From Glebionis coronaria (taxonomy: Eukaryota; Streptophyta; Magnoliopsida; Asterales; Asteraceae): 64,000 nucleotides of DNA. Below, piece after piece: positions 19,923 through 32,698 of this stretch. Position 1 is the first letter of the stretch. Every line of letters starts with the position of its first letter. The stretch is from positions 568,723,469-568,787,468 of the forward strand of contig CM046876.1 of assembly GCA_025667525.1 (NCBI GenBank). Direction: 5' to 3'. Position numbers and translations under genes: made by a program. Under the pieces are notes generated by a model. That model did no database searches. It saw only the letters and a list, made by a program, of their open reading frames with translations, and was not told where the DNA came from.

Positions 19923-22877
19923 TGTAACACCCTATTTTGATAAATGAAATATCACAGGATAATTATGGCGTGTCATCAAAGCATGCAAGGTAAATGTCCA
20001 AAAACATTAAATGACCATAAAAGGAAATACCGGAAACAAACATCGATACTCCAAGTATAAGCTCACACACATGAATATAAGTACTGAAATGGAAAATGAC
20101 TAAACAATGTCTAAAAGAAATGAAGTAATGTAATGTATGAAAAATGCATAAAGTAATGTAGGCTAGATAGCTTCCATCCGTATGCACATACTCTCAAGTC
20201 CTAGTTGCATCCCTGGGTACCTGCCGTTTGGGAACATGAAAGGGAAAACGGCTGAGCAAAACGACCAGTGAACGGATATACAATCATAACATGAAATGAC
20301 ATAGGCATAATAAGACTAATAGCAGCGGAAATGTATAAGTCCTAGATAACCTGGAACATGTTCATAAAACTGGTTTTATAGTTTGAAAAGACTTATGTTT
20401 TTATATGAAAATTGTATTAATTAGCCAATATCCCATATAGGTCATGAGGTTCTACCGTGCATGAATACTTGGAGGGGTGACCTCATCATGCATTTAGAGG
20501 GAATGCCTCTATATAATTAGTTTGGGTAGGAGGGATCAACTCCTTGTGAAGGATGCAAGGCACACACCACATTCACCATGAAAATCTTGTAAAAACATGT
20601 AACTAGGATGCACCCATACACCCCACATGATAATATAAATATATGGCCAACTGTAAAGGGACGCCACGAGCAATCACTCCGCCGTGGGGAAGTCATAACA
20701 CTGGTGCCTCCAATGTTATGGTTATGGTACCTCCATAACTAGGTGACGTGACATGCATGTATATGGCTTAGGCATTTAAAACTAACATAAGAAGATCAAA
20801 GCATATAAAACAAATACTTGGGGGAAACAGTTGACTGCAAACGAGGAATCCTAGTAAGGAGAGAGAATGTCCATACTGAAGGACGGAATATCTGTACCTT
20901 ATGTCTAGTGAACGAGGAAATATGAAAGGATGAAAAGTCCTACTCCGACCTCACTAATGCTACATAAATAAGGGACATGTATGAGTTGTCTGATCACTGA
21001 GTATGTTACTGGTTTTAGCATGTTCTTAACTTGTTTTATATGTTCTTGTCTTATTTTACTATTTTAAATGATATATTGTATTATTCATGTATTTCATGTC
21101 TTCTGATTATGTATTATCTTGTATTCTTGTATTATTATACTTGTAGTGTAATAATAAGTAACTTTCTAAAAATAGCAGGTTTCCAAAAATAGAAAGTTTC
21201 CAAAAATAGAAAGTTTCCAAAAATAGAAAGTTTCCAAAAATAGAAAGTTTCCAAATATAGATCAGTTTCTAAAAATAGAAAGTTTCTAAAAATAGTAAGT
21301 TTTCTTAAATAGAAAATTTGCAAAGTTAGAAATAGGCTGGATTAATAAGCTAAAAATATAAGCTAGTGTTAATTGGTTAAAAGTGATAAGTCATGGAATT
21401 ACTAATATAGTTTATTAATTGAATAATATAGGTTATATCTGATTATTAATTAATAATGACAGTACATGTTTTATTAATTAATAACATAACTTAGTTAATT
21501 AATAAACTATAGGTTATGCAAATTTAGTTAAGTCATGGCTTAACTAAATTAAGTCTAATATATTACTTAGGTTATATATGTTTTATTAATTTAATAAAAT
21601 AACCTAAGTCATGGAATTTATTAATTAATTATAAGTTCATGTTTTAAATAATTAATTAATAAAACTACAGTCTAAATAAATAATAAAATGCATTTAGGCT
21701 AAAACATGTATTATTTATAAAATAATATAACCTAAGTCATGTTTTAATAAAATTAATTAGTTAACCATGGAAATTAATTTAATTGATTAATTTAATAAAC
21801 CTATTAATAAAAATAATTCCGAACCCAAAACCCGAGACAAAAACCAAAACCCAAACACCAACCACTACCCACAGCCGCGGTTGTAGTGGCGGCTGGTGGC
21901 TGCGCAGCCAACGGCGGCAGCCATGGCTGCTGCTGTGCCGTGGCTTGGCCCTACCGAGACAATGGTTCCCACCGGCTTAAGCCGCTGGTTCCCCTTGTTG
22001 CGCCTCGTGTTCCCCCTGTTCGAGCAACATAGCCACCGACATGAGCCGGTGGTTCCCACTGCGTGAGATAAACACCCAACAAGCCCCATGGTGGTCTCGG
22101 CTGTTGCAAAAAGGGGATACCGAGAGTCATATGACTCTTGGTTGGGGCTGCCGAACCATAAACCAAACCAGACGAACCCTTATTCTTGTTTTAATTTAAC
22201 CCATAACATGTTTATATCAATTGTTTTTAAGATCAAATCATGTGTTCATAATTAATTAAGAAGATTTAAAAGATGAAGGTTCTTTAATGTACCAAACGTG
22301 TAATCAAACAAAGGTTAGGATCACGATCACGAACACGTAGTTATTCACAATCAAGCTTCAAAAACGAATTCTTCTTGTTTTCTTGGGGAGGCCGCGGCTA
22401 AGAAGAACCAAAGGGGGCTAGGGTTTTTAATTTTGTAATATAAATGTGTTATGGAAAACTCTGTATTTTAGTTTTCACTAGTTAAATCAAAACGGGCTTG
22501 GGCCCCTCTTTTTTTTGATTGTCGCGGACACCAAAGGCCCACAAGGCCAAACCGAGCCTTGTTCATGTTAACTATTTTTCGTGTTCGTTCATATGTTTTT
22601 AATGTTCGTGTTAGTTCGTGTTTAAAAATTCGTGTTAGTTATACTCCGTGTATGTCGTGTTCTAATATTCGCGCTATAATTATTATACGTAATAATTATC
22701 ATGTGTTTACATGTTGTGATTATAATTATTATACTTAATATTATCATGTGTTATTATTATATGTAGTTTTCTTAATTTAATGTTCGTGACACGTGTACAT
22801 AACATAAAAGGAAAGTTTTAATTGGTTCGTAGGTTTACGTGATGTACTGTTCATGGTATTTATATGCGGGTTTTACA
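19923..22877 (-). repeat. 5' LTR of element C (2955 bp)
   Basis: TGTAACACCC...GGGTTTTACA, next to the PBS on its left and the ttctt target on its right. It contains the GC-rich block at 21820-22160 and the 17-bp minisatellite at 21179-21315. It is homologous to the long LTR of remnant C2 (34244-37054). Confidence 0.9.
21179..21315. repeat. 17-bp minisatellite in the C 5' LTR (about 8 units)
   Basis: Unit gtttccaaaaatagaaa: four perfect copies followed by four variants. The matching region of the other LTR (11690-11777) has about five degenerate units, so the perfect copies expanded after insertion. The minus frame at 21135-21323 is a repeat artefact. Confidence 0.85.
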
Positions 22878-22882
22878 TTCTT

Positions 22883-23945
22883 AGTAGACAAAGCTATGCA
22901 ACACTCCCATTCCAATAATGACACATGTTTCTGCATGGATGTTATCGATGATGTTATGGAAGAAGAGTTTGATGCATTGCTTGATGATAAAGAACCGTTC
23001 AAAACCACTTCAAAGAAGATCAATGATACTGATCTTGACCGAGAATTCACGGAATTCATGGTCGTTAATTCTGAGGATATTCCTGAAGAATAAGAGGAAG
23101 AAGAAAACACGAACTTTGAAGTCCTACCTTCCGAAACTAACTTTCAAGTCAAGAAATCAATTCAAGAACCACTGACGGATCTTGAGTTAAAACCTCTTCC
23201 TGACCACTTCGAGTATGATTTTCTAGAAAAGGATTCACTTCTTCCAGTGATCATATCCGCCTTACTCAAGAAAGATGAGAAGAAACGTCGTGTTTCTATG
23301 ATCAAAAACCACAAAGAAGCGTTTGCTTGAACGATGCCACACGAAAAGATCATTTTCCTCTACCATTCATGGGCCAAATGTTGGAAAGACTTGCTGGGAA
23401 CAAATTCTTTGGTTGTTTGATAGTTTTTCTGGCTATTTCCAAATACCTATCGAACTAACCGAACACGAGAAGATCATGTTTACGTGTCCTTTTGGAATTT
23501 TTTCTTATAAATGTATGCCTTTTGGTCTTTGTAATGCACCTGCACTTTTCAAAGGTGTATGATCGCTATCTTTCAAGACATGCTTGAAGTATCCATGGAA
23601 GTTTTCATGGATGATTTCTTAGTCTTTAGACACTCATTCGAGTCTTGCCTTTTCAATCTAGAGCATATGCTCATCCGATGCAAACAAGCTCATCTTGTAC
23701 TCAACTGGGAGAAATGTTACTTCATGGTAACTGAAGGAATTGTTCTTGGTCACAAAGTCTCAAGTGCAGGATTGGAAGTTGACAAGGCTAAGATCAAAGT
23801 GATATCCAAATTACCACCACCTACTAAGATTAAAGTCGTTAGAAGTTTTCTAGGTCATGCGGGATTCTACCGCCGATTCTTAAAGGATTTTTCCAAAATC
23901 GTTAGACCGATGACCAAACTTCTCGAAAAAGACAGTCTTTGAATT
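22883..23945 (+). pseudogene. Element A protease-RT linker and reverse transcriptase
   Basis: The frame resumes after the C insertion with an acidic linker (VIDDVMEEEFDALLDDKE), then LPDHFEYDFLEKDSLLPVII, the conserved start of the Athila/Tat RT region. A block of RT fingers between about 23340 and 23400 is deleted or scrambled. It resumes with FSGYFQIPIELTEHEKIMF and FGLCNAPALF, then MEVFMDDFLVF (active site MDD, normal for this clade) and SFLGHAGFYRRFLKDFSK. Stops at about 23090 and 23329 and a frame change near 23560 make it non-functional. Confidence 0.85.
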
Positions 23946-25752
23946 TAACGAAGATTGCACGAAGGCATGCGACACTCTTAAAGACTAGTTAACGAATGCA
24001 TCGATTATGGTTTCACTAGATTGGTCGCGACCGTTTGAACTTTTGTTGATGCAAGCTATTTTGATGTACGAGCCGTGTTAGGAGAACATGAAGGAAAGCA
24101 TTTCCGTCCTATACACTTTGCAGAAAAACTCTAAACAGTGCTCAGCTCAACTACACGATCACAGAGAAAGAACTACATGTCATAGTCTTTGCTTTCGACA
24201 AATTCCGATCTTATCTTGTGTTGTTGAAAACCATTGTATTCACCGATCATTCTACGTGGAAATACCTATTTTCTAAGCAAGATGATAAGCCGCATATTAT
24301 TAGATGGATTTTGCTACTCCGAGAATTTGACATTGAGATTAAAAATAAGAAAGGAGCAGAGAATGTCGAAGCCCATCATTTATCGTGACTTGAAAATCCA
24401 AACATGGAAGAGTTAAGGGATGTAGATACGATGATAATTTTCCCAATGAAACTCTTACGAAAATCTCTACGGAAGAGGAAGAATCTCCATGGTTTGCAGA
24501 CTATGCAAATTACCTCGTTGGAAGAATTTTGAGAAAAGGTTTAACCTATCACCAACGATGTAAATTTTTTTCCGATCTTAAACAATATTTATGGGAAGAC
24601 CCCTATCTTTCCAAAATGTGCCCCGATGGCATAAATAGGAGATGTGTTTATGGTTCGGAAACAAGAAGAATTCTTGATGAATGTCATCATGGCCCGACTG
24701 GGGGACATTATGGTCCTTCCACCACTGCTAAAAAAGTCTTTGATGCTGGTTTTTATTGGCCAACAATTTTCAAATAGGCTCATACTCTGGTAAAAAATTA
24801 TGATGCTTGCCAACGATCCGGTAACCTCTCACAAAGAGATGAGATGCCTCAAAACAGCATCCAAGTTAGCGAAGTGTCTGACATATGCTAGTTTCTATTG
24901 GAACCTTTCCCATTTTATAAGTTCGAATATATCCTAGTTTCTATTGATTACGTGTCCAAATGGGTGGAAACCGAGGCTTTACCCACAAATGATGCACGAG
25001 TCGTAATCAATTTTCTGAAAAAGCTTTTCTCTCAATATGGAATGCCGAAGGCTTTAGTCAGAAACTCACTTTTGTAATAAGCAAATGGACAAAATCCTAA
25101 AGCGTAACAGAGTTACCCATTGCTTTGCCAATGCTTATCATCCACAAACGAGTGGACAAGTTGAAAACACCAATAGAGCTTTAAAGCGATTACTCGAAAA
25201 AACGATGAAGGACAATCTTTCCGTTTCGTCAATGAAACTTGACGACGCTCTGTGGGTATTTCGCATACCTTACAAAACTCCAATTGGCACAACACTTTAC
25301 CGTTTGTTCTACGGTAAAATTTTCCATTTGCCTTTGAAATAGAACAATGTGCTTACTGGGCATTAAGAAGTTGTAACCCAGATCTCAAGGTGGCCGGAGA
25401 AAACTGATTCTTGCAATTGCATAAACTCGATGAATTAAGACTCTAAGCCTATGAGAATTATAAACTGTACAAAGCTCGTACCAAAGCTTATCATGACAAG
25501 AAACTTTGAATAAGAAAAGAATTCAAGAAAGGAGATAAAGTTCTCTTGTTTAATATGAAATATAAATTCAAAGCTCCAAAGCTTAGACCAAAGTGGTACG
25601 GCCCGTTTATAGTGAAGCATGGATACTCGTCCGGCTATGTGGAATTATACGACAAACATGGAGAAAGATCCATTGTTAATGGACATTGTGTTAAACTATA
25701 TTACGATGAGTCGAGTGAGGTATTTCCACTCAATATAAATAAAGAAAACTAA
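23946..25752 (+). pseudogene. Element A RNase H and integrase
   Basis: RNase H (23946-24420) is readable only in short pieces across frames. Integrase starts about 24480: the HHCC zinc region HHGPTGGHYGPS, then CQRSG, at 24690-24820; core IDYVSKWVETEAL with the first Asp near 24945; the second Asp motif is destroyed (about 25065); the third motif is kept as HPQTSGQVENTNRALKRLLE (25138-25200). The C-terminal tail at 25546-25752 ends LRPKWYGPFIVKHGY...INKEN. It would insert cDNA. Multiple stops and shifts show it is dead. Confidence 0.8.
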
Positions 25753-26529
25753 AAGACTATGAGTCTGGCTGATAACTCAATATTAAAATAAGTGCTTCTC
25801 GGAAGGCACCCTTGTATTTTAAGTTTGATTTTTAAATTTTTATCATGATTACACCCTACAATTTTGTAACCAATTTCTGCTTAAGTGTGAGGTGGTTTAG
25901 CATGTGTCATTTTATAAGAACCTATAAAAAAACAAAAACATAGTGTTTTTCGTATTTTTTTGTGTTTTTACTTTTTTTATAGGTAACACAAATTGAAGGT
26001 AAAGCCAATACTCATGTGTATTCTTCATAATGCATGATATGCCCATGATTATGGTTTTCTCTTATTTTCCTATCTTTTTGTTCAATTTTATCACAATAAA
26101 CTTAAGTGTGAGGGGGTTGTAGGGAAAACGAGAAAAAGATGCTTAATTATCATATATTTGGGCTATTTTAAAATTCTTTGTAGACTTGTTTGTCCTTGTA
26201 AATAAAGTTTTCAAGCAAATGTATATAAATAATTAAGAATTATCCAACCGATAATTTTGAAGATTTGAGATATATTTTTGTGACAACTTTACCCAAATCA
26301 AAGTCTCATATAAGAGATGTGAAAATTCCAATTTAAGAGAAAGTTGCAAGTTTGATGTTTGTCATTTTATACATGAACTTTGCAGGTATGTTGATCCATG
26401 GCTAGGAGTTTTAGCCTAGTAAAATAAGAGAAAAAAAAGAAAGTAAAAGTCAAAAAGACAAATAAATAGCCAATGAGCTATAATATTATGAAGATGAAGG
26501 AAGAAGAAGAAATAAAAGGTATCGATTAG
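25753..26529 (+). other. Untranslated tail of element A before the B insertion
   Basis: AT-rich and without ORFs. It repeats the motif ttaagtgtgaggtgg / ttaagtgtgagggggttg (25881 and 26101), which resembles the polypurine tract at 42066-42085 and may be decayed copies of it. It ends at the attag target of element B (26525-26529). Confidence 0.6.
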
Positions 26530-29491
26530 TATAAGTGTAAAATACTTACTCTTTTACCACTTAAAATAAGGAAAAACCAAACCAAAACATGAATTTAATA
26601 ACATAAAAGTTAGAATTACGTGTGGCTTTGTTTATTTGTGAAAATAGGTACAGAAAGACAAAAACGAAGAAAACACGGGATTTCACGGGTGTTTATTTAA
26701 GAAAAGGACAAAAGACAAACTCAAGGGACCAAAAGTGCGAAAGGAATGAAGTTTCAAGGGTCAAAGATGAAAATTTGATGAAGTTTTAAGCTAAAGACAA
26801 AGTTTCGCAAAAGAAAGGGGCTTATATTGTAAACTGCCCAAAGATATACCAGCCAAACACCACTTGTACCAATCAGAATATGAGATAGGGTTTCACACGG
26901 TTCACAAATTTTCCCACCAATCACAAGCCAAGAAAAGCTTCACACGAATCAAGCCCAAAATTATTTAATACTCCACTAGTTAATTACCCACATTCCCATT
27001 ATTACCCTGCCATATTAATTACTACTTGGTAATTAATATAAGATCAACAGTCATTATTTTTTTACGAATCTCCACTTACACACCTCAACGAATCAAAGAA
27101 CGCCACGTGGCTGTTTCTTTCTTCTTCAGATTCTGAACGTTAGAGGTAAATTCATAGGACAAGTTTTATATGGAAATTGCTCAGGAAGACGAGACACATC
27201 TTTTGGTGGTGGTTAATTTTAGTGTCGTAGACTCTATCAAAAACACCCAAATCATACTCATACTCAAGAACCCTAACACCACGTGGAATATTCCGATTGG
27301 CTATTTTACTGCATTCCCTGACAGCCCAGTCACCCTAGAATTCCCCCTTAACCGAGTTAACCCCATTTCCCTCCTATAAATACTTGAACACGCTCCCTCA
27401 ACACACCCAGTTTTCATTTTCCAAAAATTTCTAGAATTTTCCTTTCCTTTCATTAGTTAGCTTAAACATTAAGCTAGCTTTAGTTTATGTAATCATTTAC
27501 TTTCAGTTTGTAATCATCTCCTTTACATTCAATAAAATCACCATTTTCACTGTTCATCTTCTTCCTCTTGTTGTTACTGTTCATGATTGGTTACTGTTGT
27601 TGATTTGAAGAATCGTTGATGTTTTTAAGCTATTTTGAGGTTGAGAAGCCGTGCTCACAGCTTTTGGTTCAAATTGAGTCACTTTGAGTTTTCACGGGAA
27701 AGCTATGGTGTTTGAACATCAATTGTTGATTGCTGGTGTTCTAGAGGTTAATTGATAATGAATTAGATAGAATAGGTCGAATTGATCAGTTTTAAGCTCT
27801 AATCTCCATCGACGGAGGGTTTGATCAACAAGTTAAACTCATAGTTTAAATTCTGCACAATTTCTAATTCAACCGGCCATTCCTGTTATAGACTTGTAGC
27901 TTGCTTGTGATTTGTTGTTACTTACTTGATTTGATCTTATAGACTTAGTTTGGTGCTTGTTTGCATTCATTTTCCTTTATTTCGTTAATTAGCTTTGATA
28001 ATCTTCCATTTTTGTTATTAAAGGTGCGTTTGGATTAGTAGAATTTGTATTCATTGTTATAGTCAGATGTTAGTGGTGCTAGTGGTTACATTTTCTAGCT
28101 GGTATCAATCAAGTTTCAGCCATAGATTGTCAGTTATCAAAGTCAAAGTGGATCATTGTTGGTTTAAGGTTGTGGTTTGAACTGTCTCAAAACTAGCCAA
28201 ACATCCTACTTCATTATCATTTTTCTCTCAGCTCATTAGGATTTAGATTATGAGTCTTAGCTTTTTAGAAAGCCTGAACTAGTGTTTAAGATTGTAGTTA
28301 TATGTTTTTCATCTAGCTTATTCAATAAGTAGGAAATCATCCATCAAAGTAGCTCATTAAACTTGATTTCAAAAACTTTAACTGCATTAAGTTTTCTTTT
28401 AGTTTACTTCATGTTTCTCGCTTATGTTCCTTTTCAAAAGTTGCTTAATCTCAGCCCATAAGTCATAATAAGTCAGCAATTTTATTATTGAGAAAGTTAA
28501 AGTTGGTCAACATAAGCTCGATAAGCTCGTTTTGCTTTTATCATTTTCTGGCTTATTCCTTCATTACCCTTTGAAAATTGTTTCTTTGAGGTTAGTTTTC
28601 TCAGCTTGTTATCATAATCTAAAAATCTTATTGACTTTTTTAAGATCTAACTACGAATTTCATTTACTTATACAATTACAAAAAGTCGAACTAGCTTATA
28701 TAGCTTATTTCAAAACGTAATTCTTTTTTTCCCTAGCTCATTTTTCATAAGGATCGATTTGTAACAAGTTTCAGCTCATTTCGTGCGTTAATAAGCTCCA
28801 ACCAGCTTTTCCATAAGCTTCTTCCCGTTTTCATAAAAAAGTTTAAGAAAATTGCATTTTGGTCCTTTGTCTCGTTGGGTATTGCCAAGTCCAGTAATTT
28901 CCATCTGGTCCTTTTCTTACTGCCAGTTTTTATTTCTTAAACAAGAGGTAGTGGGCTGCGTTTGGTACCATTTTTCGGGCTTCAATATTTTTGGGATTAA
29001 CAAAAAGGACTGCGTTTATTTTCAATTTTCATTACATTTTCAAGTTTTTTAAAAAAATAGACTTTAGTTTTAAAAATAAAAAATAAAATAGTTTTAATAA
29101 ATAAATAAAAACAATATTAAAAGTATAAAAAAATTAGTTGTTACATTTTTAGAATATATTTGGCATTTTTATTTTCAGAATAATTTTGCATTTATATTTT
29201 TAGCATTTTAATATTTTTTCATTTGTACTTTTATTTTCATTCAGCATTTTAATAATTCGAGTTTGAATTTTAATTGTGCATTTTAATATTTTTACTTGCG
29301 GTATTTGCACTTTATTTTAGAATAGTACATATACATATAGAAAATATTTTTACATTTTTACGTGCTTTGTGCTTAATTAGACATAGAATACCAAATCCGT
29401 ATTTGAACCAAAAACGATAAATCTCTTGTTAAAATTGGAAATCAATTCGAGTCGATTCGAGGAAAAACGATTAACTAAAAAACGAATATTA
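26530..29491 (+). repeat. 5' LTR of element B
   Basis: Starts tataagtg, corresponding to TGATAAGTG in the 3' copy with one base lost, and ends ...cgaatatta. The stretch 26941-27730 differs from the 3' LTR at only about four positions. Sequence on both sides differs at roughly 9-15 percent by eye. A TATAAATA box lies at 27375-27382. The 69-codon frame at 27170-27379 runs into that box and is not called a gene. Confidence 0.85.
27375..27382 (+). promoter_or_regulatory. TATA box of the element B LTR
   Basis: ctcctaTAAATAc context with CT-rich sequence about 30 bp downstream, as expected for an RNA polymerase II start. An identical copy lies in the 3' LTR near 39673. Confidence 0.6.
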
Positions 29492-29494
29492 AAT

Positions 29495-29509
29495 TGGCGC
29501 CGCTGCCGG
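29495..29509 (+). other. Primer binding site of element B (tRNA-Asp type)
   Basis: TGGCGCCGCTGCCGG three bases after the 5' LTR. It matches the Athila/Tat consensus complementary to tRNA-Asp with one difference (GCTGCC for GTTGCC). Confidence 0.85.
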
Positions 29510-30359
29510 TTCGGTCTCGATACGACTGACGATTTTTCGTGAGATGGATTTTGGTATCCGTTCACCTTTAAACGTTATTTTTCTTGTTAAAAAAAATCAA
29601 AAATATAAAAATACAAAAAAAATAAAAAAAGCAAAAAAAAGCAATTTGTTTCCTAAGAATTGCACCAAAAAATAAAAAAATAAAAAAAGTAACACTTTTC
29701 CTAAAGTGTTACACAAAAAATATTAAGTACTACTATACATATTATTTTTCTTATTTGGATTTCTCTCATCTTTTTCTTGTGAATATATCTTCTTAAAAAA
29801 AATAAAAAATACAAAAATATTTTCTTTTTACTATATTATTTATATATATTACGTATAGGTATTTACGAACAATCAATACACATATCTCCATAAGTATTGT
29901 TTTGCAATACACCATGATTAGTGGCGTTCTGGTGCTTTTCACGTGTATCGATCAAAGTTAATTAAGGCTGCTACGAGCTATTTGATCTAGAGAAAGAACT
30001 CACTGTGTAGGGGGTATAAGGAGAGTGTATTTCACATTCGAAAGGAGAAGGCTCTTAAGTGCTTTGCGCCGCCTCGTTCCTCCGCTCCCTTATGATTCTT
30101 TTGAAGGTGATAGTAGTAAGTGGTGTGTCACCCAAGTAGTATTACGTATATATTTTTTTGTCAAACCTCGATTGGGGTAATCCCTCTCCTTTCAAAGTCA
30201 TCAAGGGTAATCCCCTACTCCTCGGTTTTTAGTTGTATGCGCACACGCGCGCGAACACACATACCAAGTGGTGTACCTCGTCCTTCTAAAAAGAAGACGA
30301 ACAAAAATACCGTCACCAATCAAGCCGATCACGAGAATCGAGCTTTCGACACTACTTTA
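29510..30359 (+). other. Element B leader
   Basis: About 850 bp, A-rich then T-rich, with aaaaaataaaaaa runs near 29590-29690 and 29795-29815. No ORF has recognisable features until the gag N terminus near 30360. The small frame at 30120-30419 includes the true gag start region. Confidence 0.55.
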
Positions 30360-31194
30360 GCCATGGATACCCGACCGATGATCGAGATCTTGCAATCCCA
30401 CGTTGAGGGAAAACGATGACGCGATTGTGGTGCCAGATATTAGAGCGAATAATTTTTAACTTAAGACGGGTTTTATTCAAATGGTTTCCGCTACACCATT
30501 TTTGGGTCGTGCCCAAGATGATCCTCACGCTCACATTTGGTTTTTACACTTGACCAATACCGTTAAATACAATGGGGTGCCTCAAGAGGCATTTAGATTG
30601 TTACTCTTTCCTTTCTCCCTATAGGGGCAAGCCCGGATTTGGCTTGACAAGGAACCACCCCAAAGTATCACTACATGGTCGGATTTGGAGACTAGGTTTA
30701 TTACTACCTCCGTCCCACTTTTATTTTCCTCATTTGAATTATTAAAGTCTTACTTTTTAAAATTTAATCTTTAATAATTTTATTTGTGTTATATAATACT
30801 TGATACAAAATGATATTAATAAAAATACATTTAAAAACTAATCCATGCATATATATTTCATCAAGTATTACATAACACAAACAAAATTATGTAAGATCAA
30901 AGTTAAAAAAAGTAAGACTTTAAAAGTCAAATGAGGACAATTAAAATGGGACGGAGGGAGTAATTATTTCTTTCCACCCTCACGTACTACCGCTTTAAGG
31001 AACAACATCGTTAACTTTAAGCAAAAATATGGTGAAACATTTAGTGAATCTTGGGATCGCTTTAAGGAACTTTTGAGAAAATGTACACAACACGATTTTA
31101 CCAAAGTTTACCAAATTAATACCTTTTACAACGATTTGAGTTTAAATGACCATGATTCACTAAACAGTGTTGCGGGGGTAATCTTCTTGTGAAA
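30360..31194 (+). pseudogene. Element B gag N-terminal domain, interrupted by a Stowaway MITE
   Basis: MDTRPMIEILQSHVEGKR at 30362-30415, then in another frame GRAQDDPHAHIWFLHL and GVPQEAFRLLLFPFSL (30505-30625), the retrotransposon gag domain. The MITE splits it at 30704-30960. It resumes with FSESWDRFKELLRKC (31039-31085) and FYNDLSL. A TGA at 31190 and frameshifts separate it from the downstream ORF. Gag packages element RNA. Here the stops look secondary. Confidence 0.8.
30704..30960. mobile_element. Stowaway MITE (Tc1/Mariner type, 257 bp)
   Basis: Terminal inverted repeats ctacctccgtcccac and, inverted, ctccctccgtcccat, with TA target copies at 30702-30703 and 30961-30962. The interior is AT-rich with an extended inverted repeat. 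Removing it and one TA restores gag. Confidence 0.9.
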
Positions 31195-31315
31195 ACAATG
31201 TAAGTTTCTTGGAATATAATTAAGAATAAGTCAAAGATTCAAAGTAATACATCAAGGGCTCAATTGGCTAGTGTTAGTGGAGGAGATCATAAGGTTTCTA
31301 ATCAACTAAAAGAAC

Positions 31316-32698
31316 TTGCTACAATTGTTAAAAAATATTGCTTTAAAAGTTGAAAACCCTCCTACTAGACACATTCATGCCATTAGTGAGACTTGTGAGA
31401 CTTGTGGTGGGACACATTCTTACCTTAATTGTGATAAGGTTTATAATCAACCCCAATGTGAAGTTTATGCTTATAACAATAATGATAATGAGAGGGTTCA
31501 TTTTAAGCCTAATGTTGATCTTAACCACTTGTCGTATAAGTCTACTAACTATTTGGCTCCCCCTGGGTTTGTGCCTCACCAAAGACCACCCCCACCCACC
31601 CAAATTACCCAATATCAAAATAGTAACCACGGACCAAATAGGGGTAATTTTCAAGGTAACTCTAATGTGAGGGGTTATATTCAAAACCAAGGGAATTTTC
31701 AAGGTCAAAATCAAGGTTTTCAAAACCAAGGGTTTCCAAATCAAGGCTTTAATAACCAAGGTTTTAATAATCAAGGCTTTCAAAATCCTAATCAATTTCA
31801 AAACCAAGGTTTTCAAACTCAAGGGTTTAATAATCAAGTTAATCAAGGGTTTAACAAAGGGAATGTTCCAAATAATCAAATGGATATGATTATTAAGTTG
31901 TTTCAAGAAATTGAAAAGAAAAGACAAGAGACTGATAGGGACGTTAAACAACTTAAGGAAGAGCAACGTGCCTTCCAAAATCAACTTTTGAAAACCCTTA
32001 GACCCCAAGGTGTCTTACCTTCTGATACCGAGACTAACACGAGAGCTAATGTGAGTGCTATTACTACTCGAAGTGGAGCCACTTTAGTGGGACCTTCCAT
32101 CTCTCCGCCAATAAAGGAGAGACAAGGCACGAAGATCATAACGAGTTCTATTCACCCTTCGGTGATTCCTTACACTACCACTCCTAGTACTAATTCTCCA
32201 TTTCCTAAAGAGCCTGTCCCTGAGGTTGTTCAAAAACAGAGCCCTTCTCCTTCTCCGCCTACACCTCCTAAGCATAATATTCCTTATCCCTCTAGGTTAA
32301 ACAAGAGCAAGTTGCTTAATAAGGATGATATTCGAGGTTCTAATTTTTTGAAAATGATTAAGAAAATCAATTTTAATATTATCCTTGTTGAAGCTCTTGC
32401 TCAAATGCCCAAGTTTGTTAAAATGTTCAAATATTTGCTCAATAAGAAAGAAAAAATGGTAGAGCTTGTTAACACACGTTTAAATGATAATTGTTCAGCG
32501 ATCCTCCTCAAAGAGCTTCCTGAAAAGCTCGAAGATCCCGGTCGATTCGTGTTACCTTGCTCATTTCCCAAAATTGAGGATTGTATGGCTTTAGCGGATC
32601 TTGGGGATAGTATCAATTTAATGCCGTTAAGTGTACTGTATGAAAAAATTATCATTACCCGACCTTGTACCAACCCATATGACTCCCGAGTCAGCTAA
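31316..32698 (+). CDS. Element B gag C terminus plus protease remnant (460 codons)
   Basis: A long open frame. Around residues 25-40, CETCGGTHSYLNC is the family's CCHC-like zinc motif. Residues 110-185 are a low-complexity run of NQGF/NNQGF repeats. A coiled-coil-like stretch (IKLFQEIEKKRQETDRDVKQ) follows. Pro-rich TPSTNSPFPKEPVP and SPSPPTPP come next. The C-terminal third has LAQMPKFVKMFKYLL and the retropepsin region MALADLGDSINLMPLSVL, where Asp replaces the Ala usual after DLG. The frame then shifts: protease blocks continue in other frames to about 32870. The start at 31316 is only the first ATG of the open frame; the real gag start lies upstream. Confidence 0.75.
   Translation: MLQLLKNIALKVENPPTRHIHAISETCETCGGTHSYLNCDKVYNQPQCEVYAYNNNDNERVHFKPNVDLNHLSYKSTNYLAPPGFVPHQRPPPPTQITQYQNSNHGPNRGNFQGNSNVRGYIQNQGNFQGQNQGFQNQGFPNQGFNNQGFNNQGFQNPNQFQNQGFQTQGFNNQVNQGFNKGNVPNNQMDMIIKLFQEIEKKRQETDRDVKQLKEEQRAFQNQLLKTLRPQGVLPSDTETNTRANVSAITTRSGATLVGPSISPPIKERQGTKIITSSIHPSVIPYTTTPSTNSPFPKEPVPEVVQKQSPSPSPPTPPKHNIPYPSRLNKSKLLNKDDIRGSNFLKMIKKINFNIILVEALAQMPKFVKMFKYLLNKKEKMVELVNTRLNDNCSAILLKELPEKLEDPGRFVLPCSFPKIEDCMALADLGDSINLMPLSVLYEKIIITRPCTNPYDSRVS

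Larger units (their letters stand above)
10432..22877 (-). mobile_element. Gypsy element C, full-length Tekay/Del-type chromovirus
   Basis: LTRs TGTAACACC...GGGTTTTACA at 10432-14640 and 19923-22877, with a perfect ttctt target duplication (10427-10431 and 22878-22882). On the minus strand come initiator tRNA-Met PBS, gag, protease, RT, RNase H, integrase, chromodomain and polypurine tract: the complete order of a chromovirus. The left LTR is longer only because a Mutator-like element sits in it. By eye the LTRs differ by roughly 6-7 percent. The coding region is defunct through a dozen or so stops, almost all single C-to-T type changes. It inserted into element A in the opposite orientation. 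Confidence 0.9.

Noticed and set aside
12222..22166. Minus frames in the GC-rich blocks at 12222-12593 and 21865-22166
   Set aside because: Present in both LTRs of C, diverging with stops and frame changes, and without any domain.
31343..32008. 221-codon minus frame opposite gag of B
   Set aside because: Mirror of the NQGF-type repeats in gag. Composition is low-complexity Leu/Ile and has no features.
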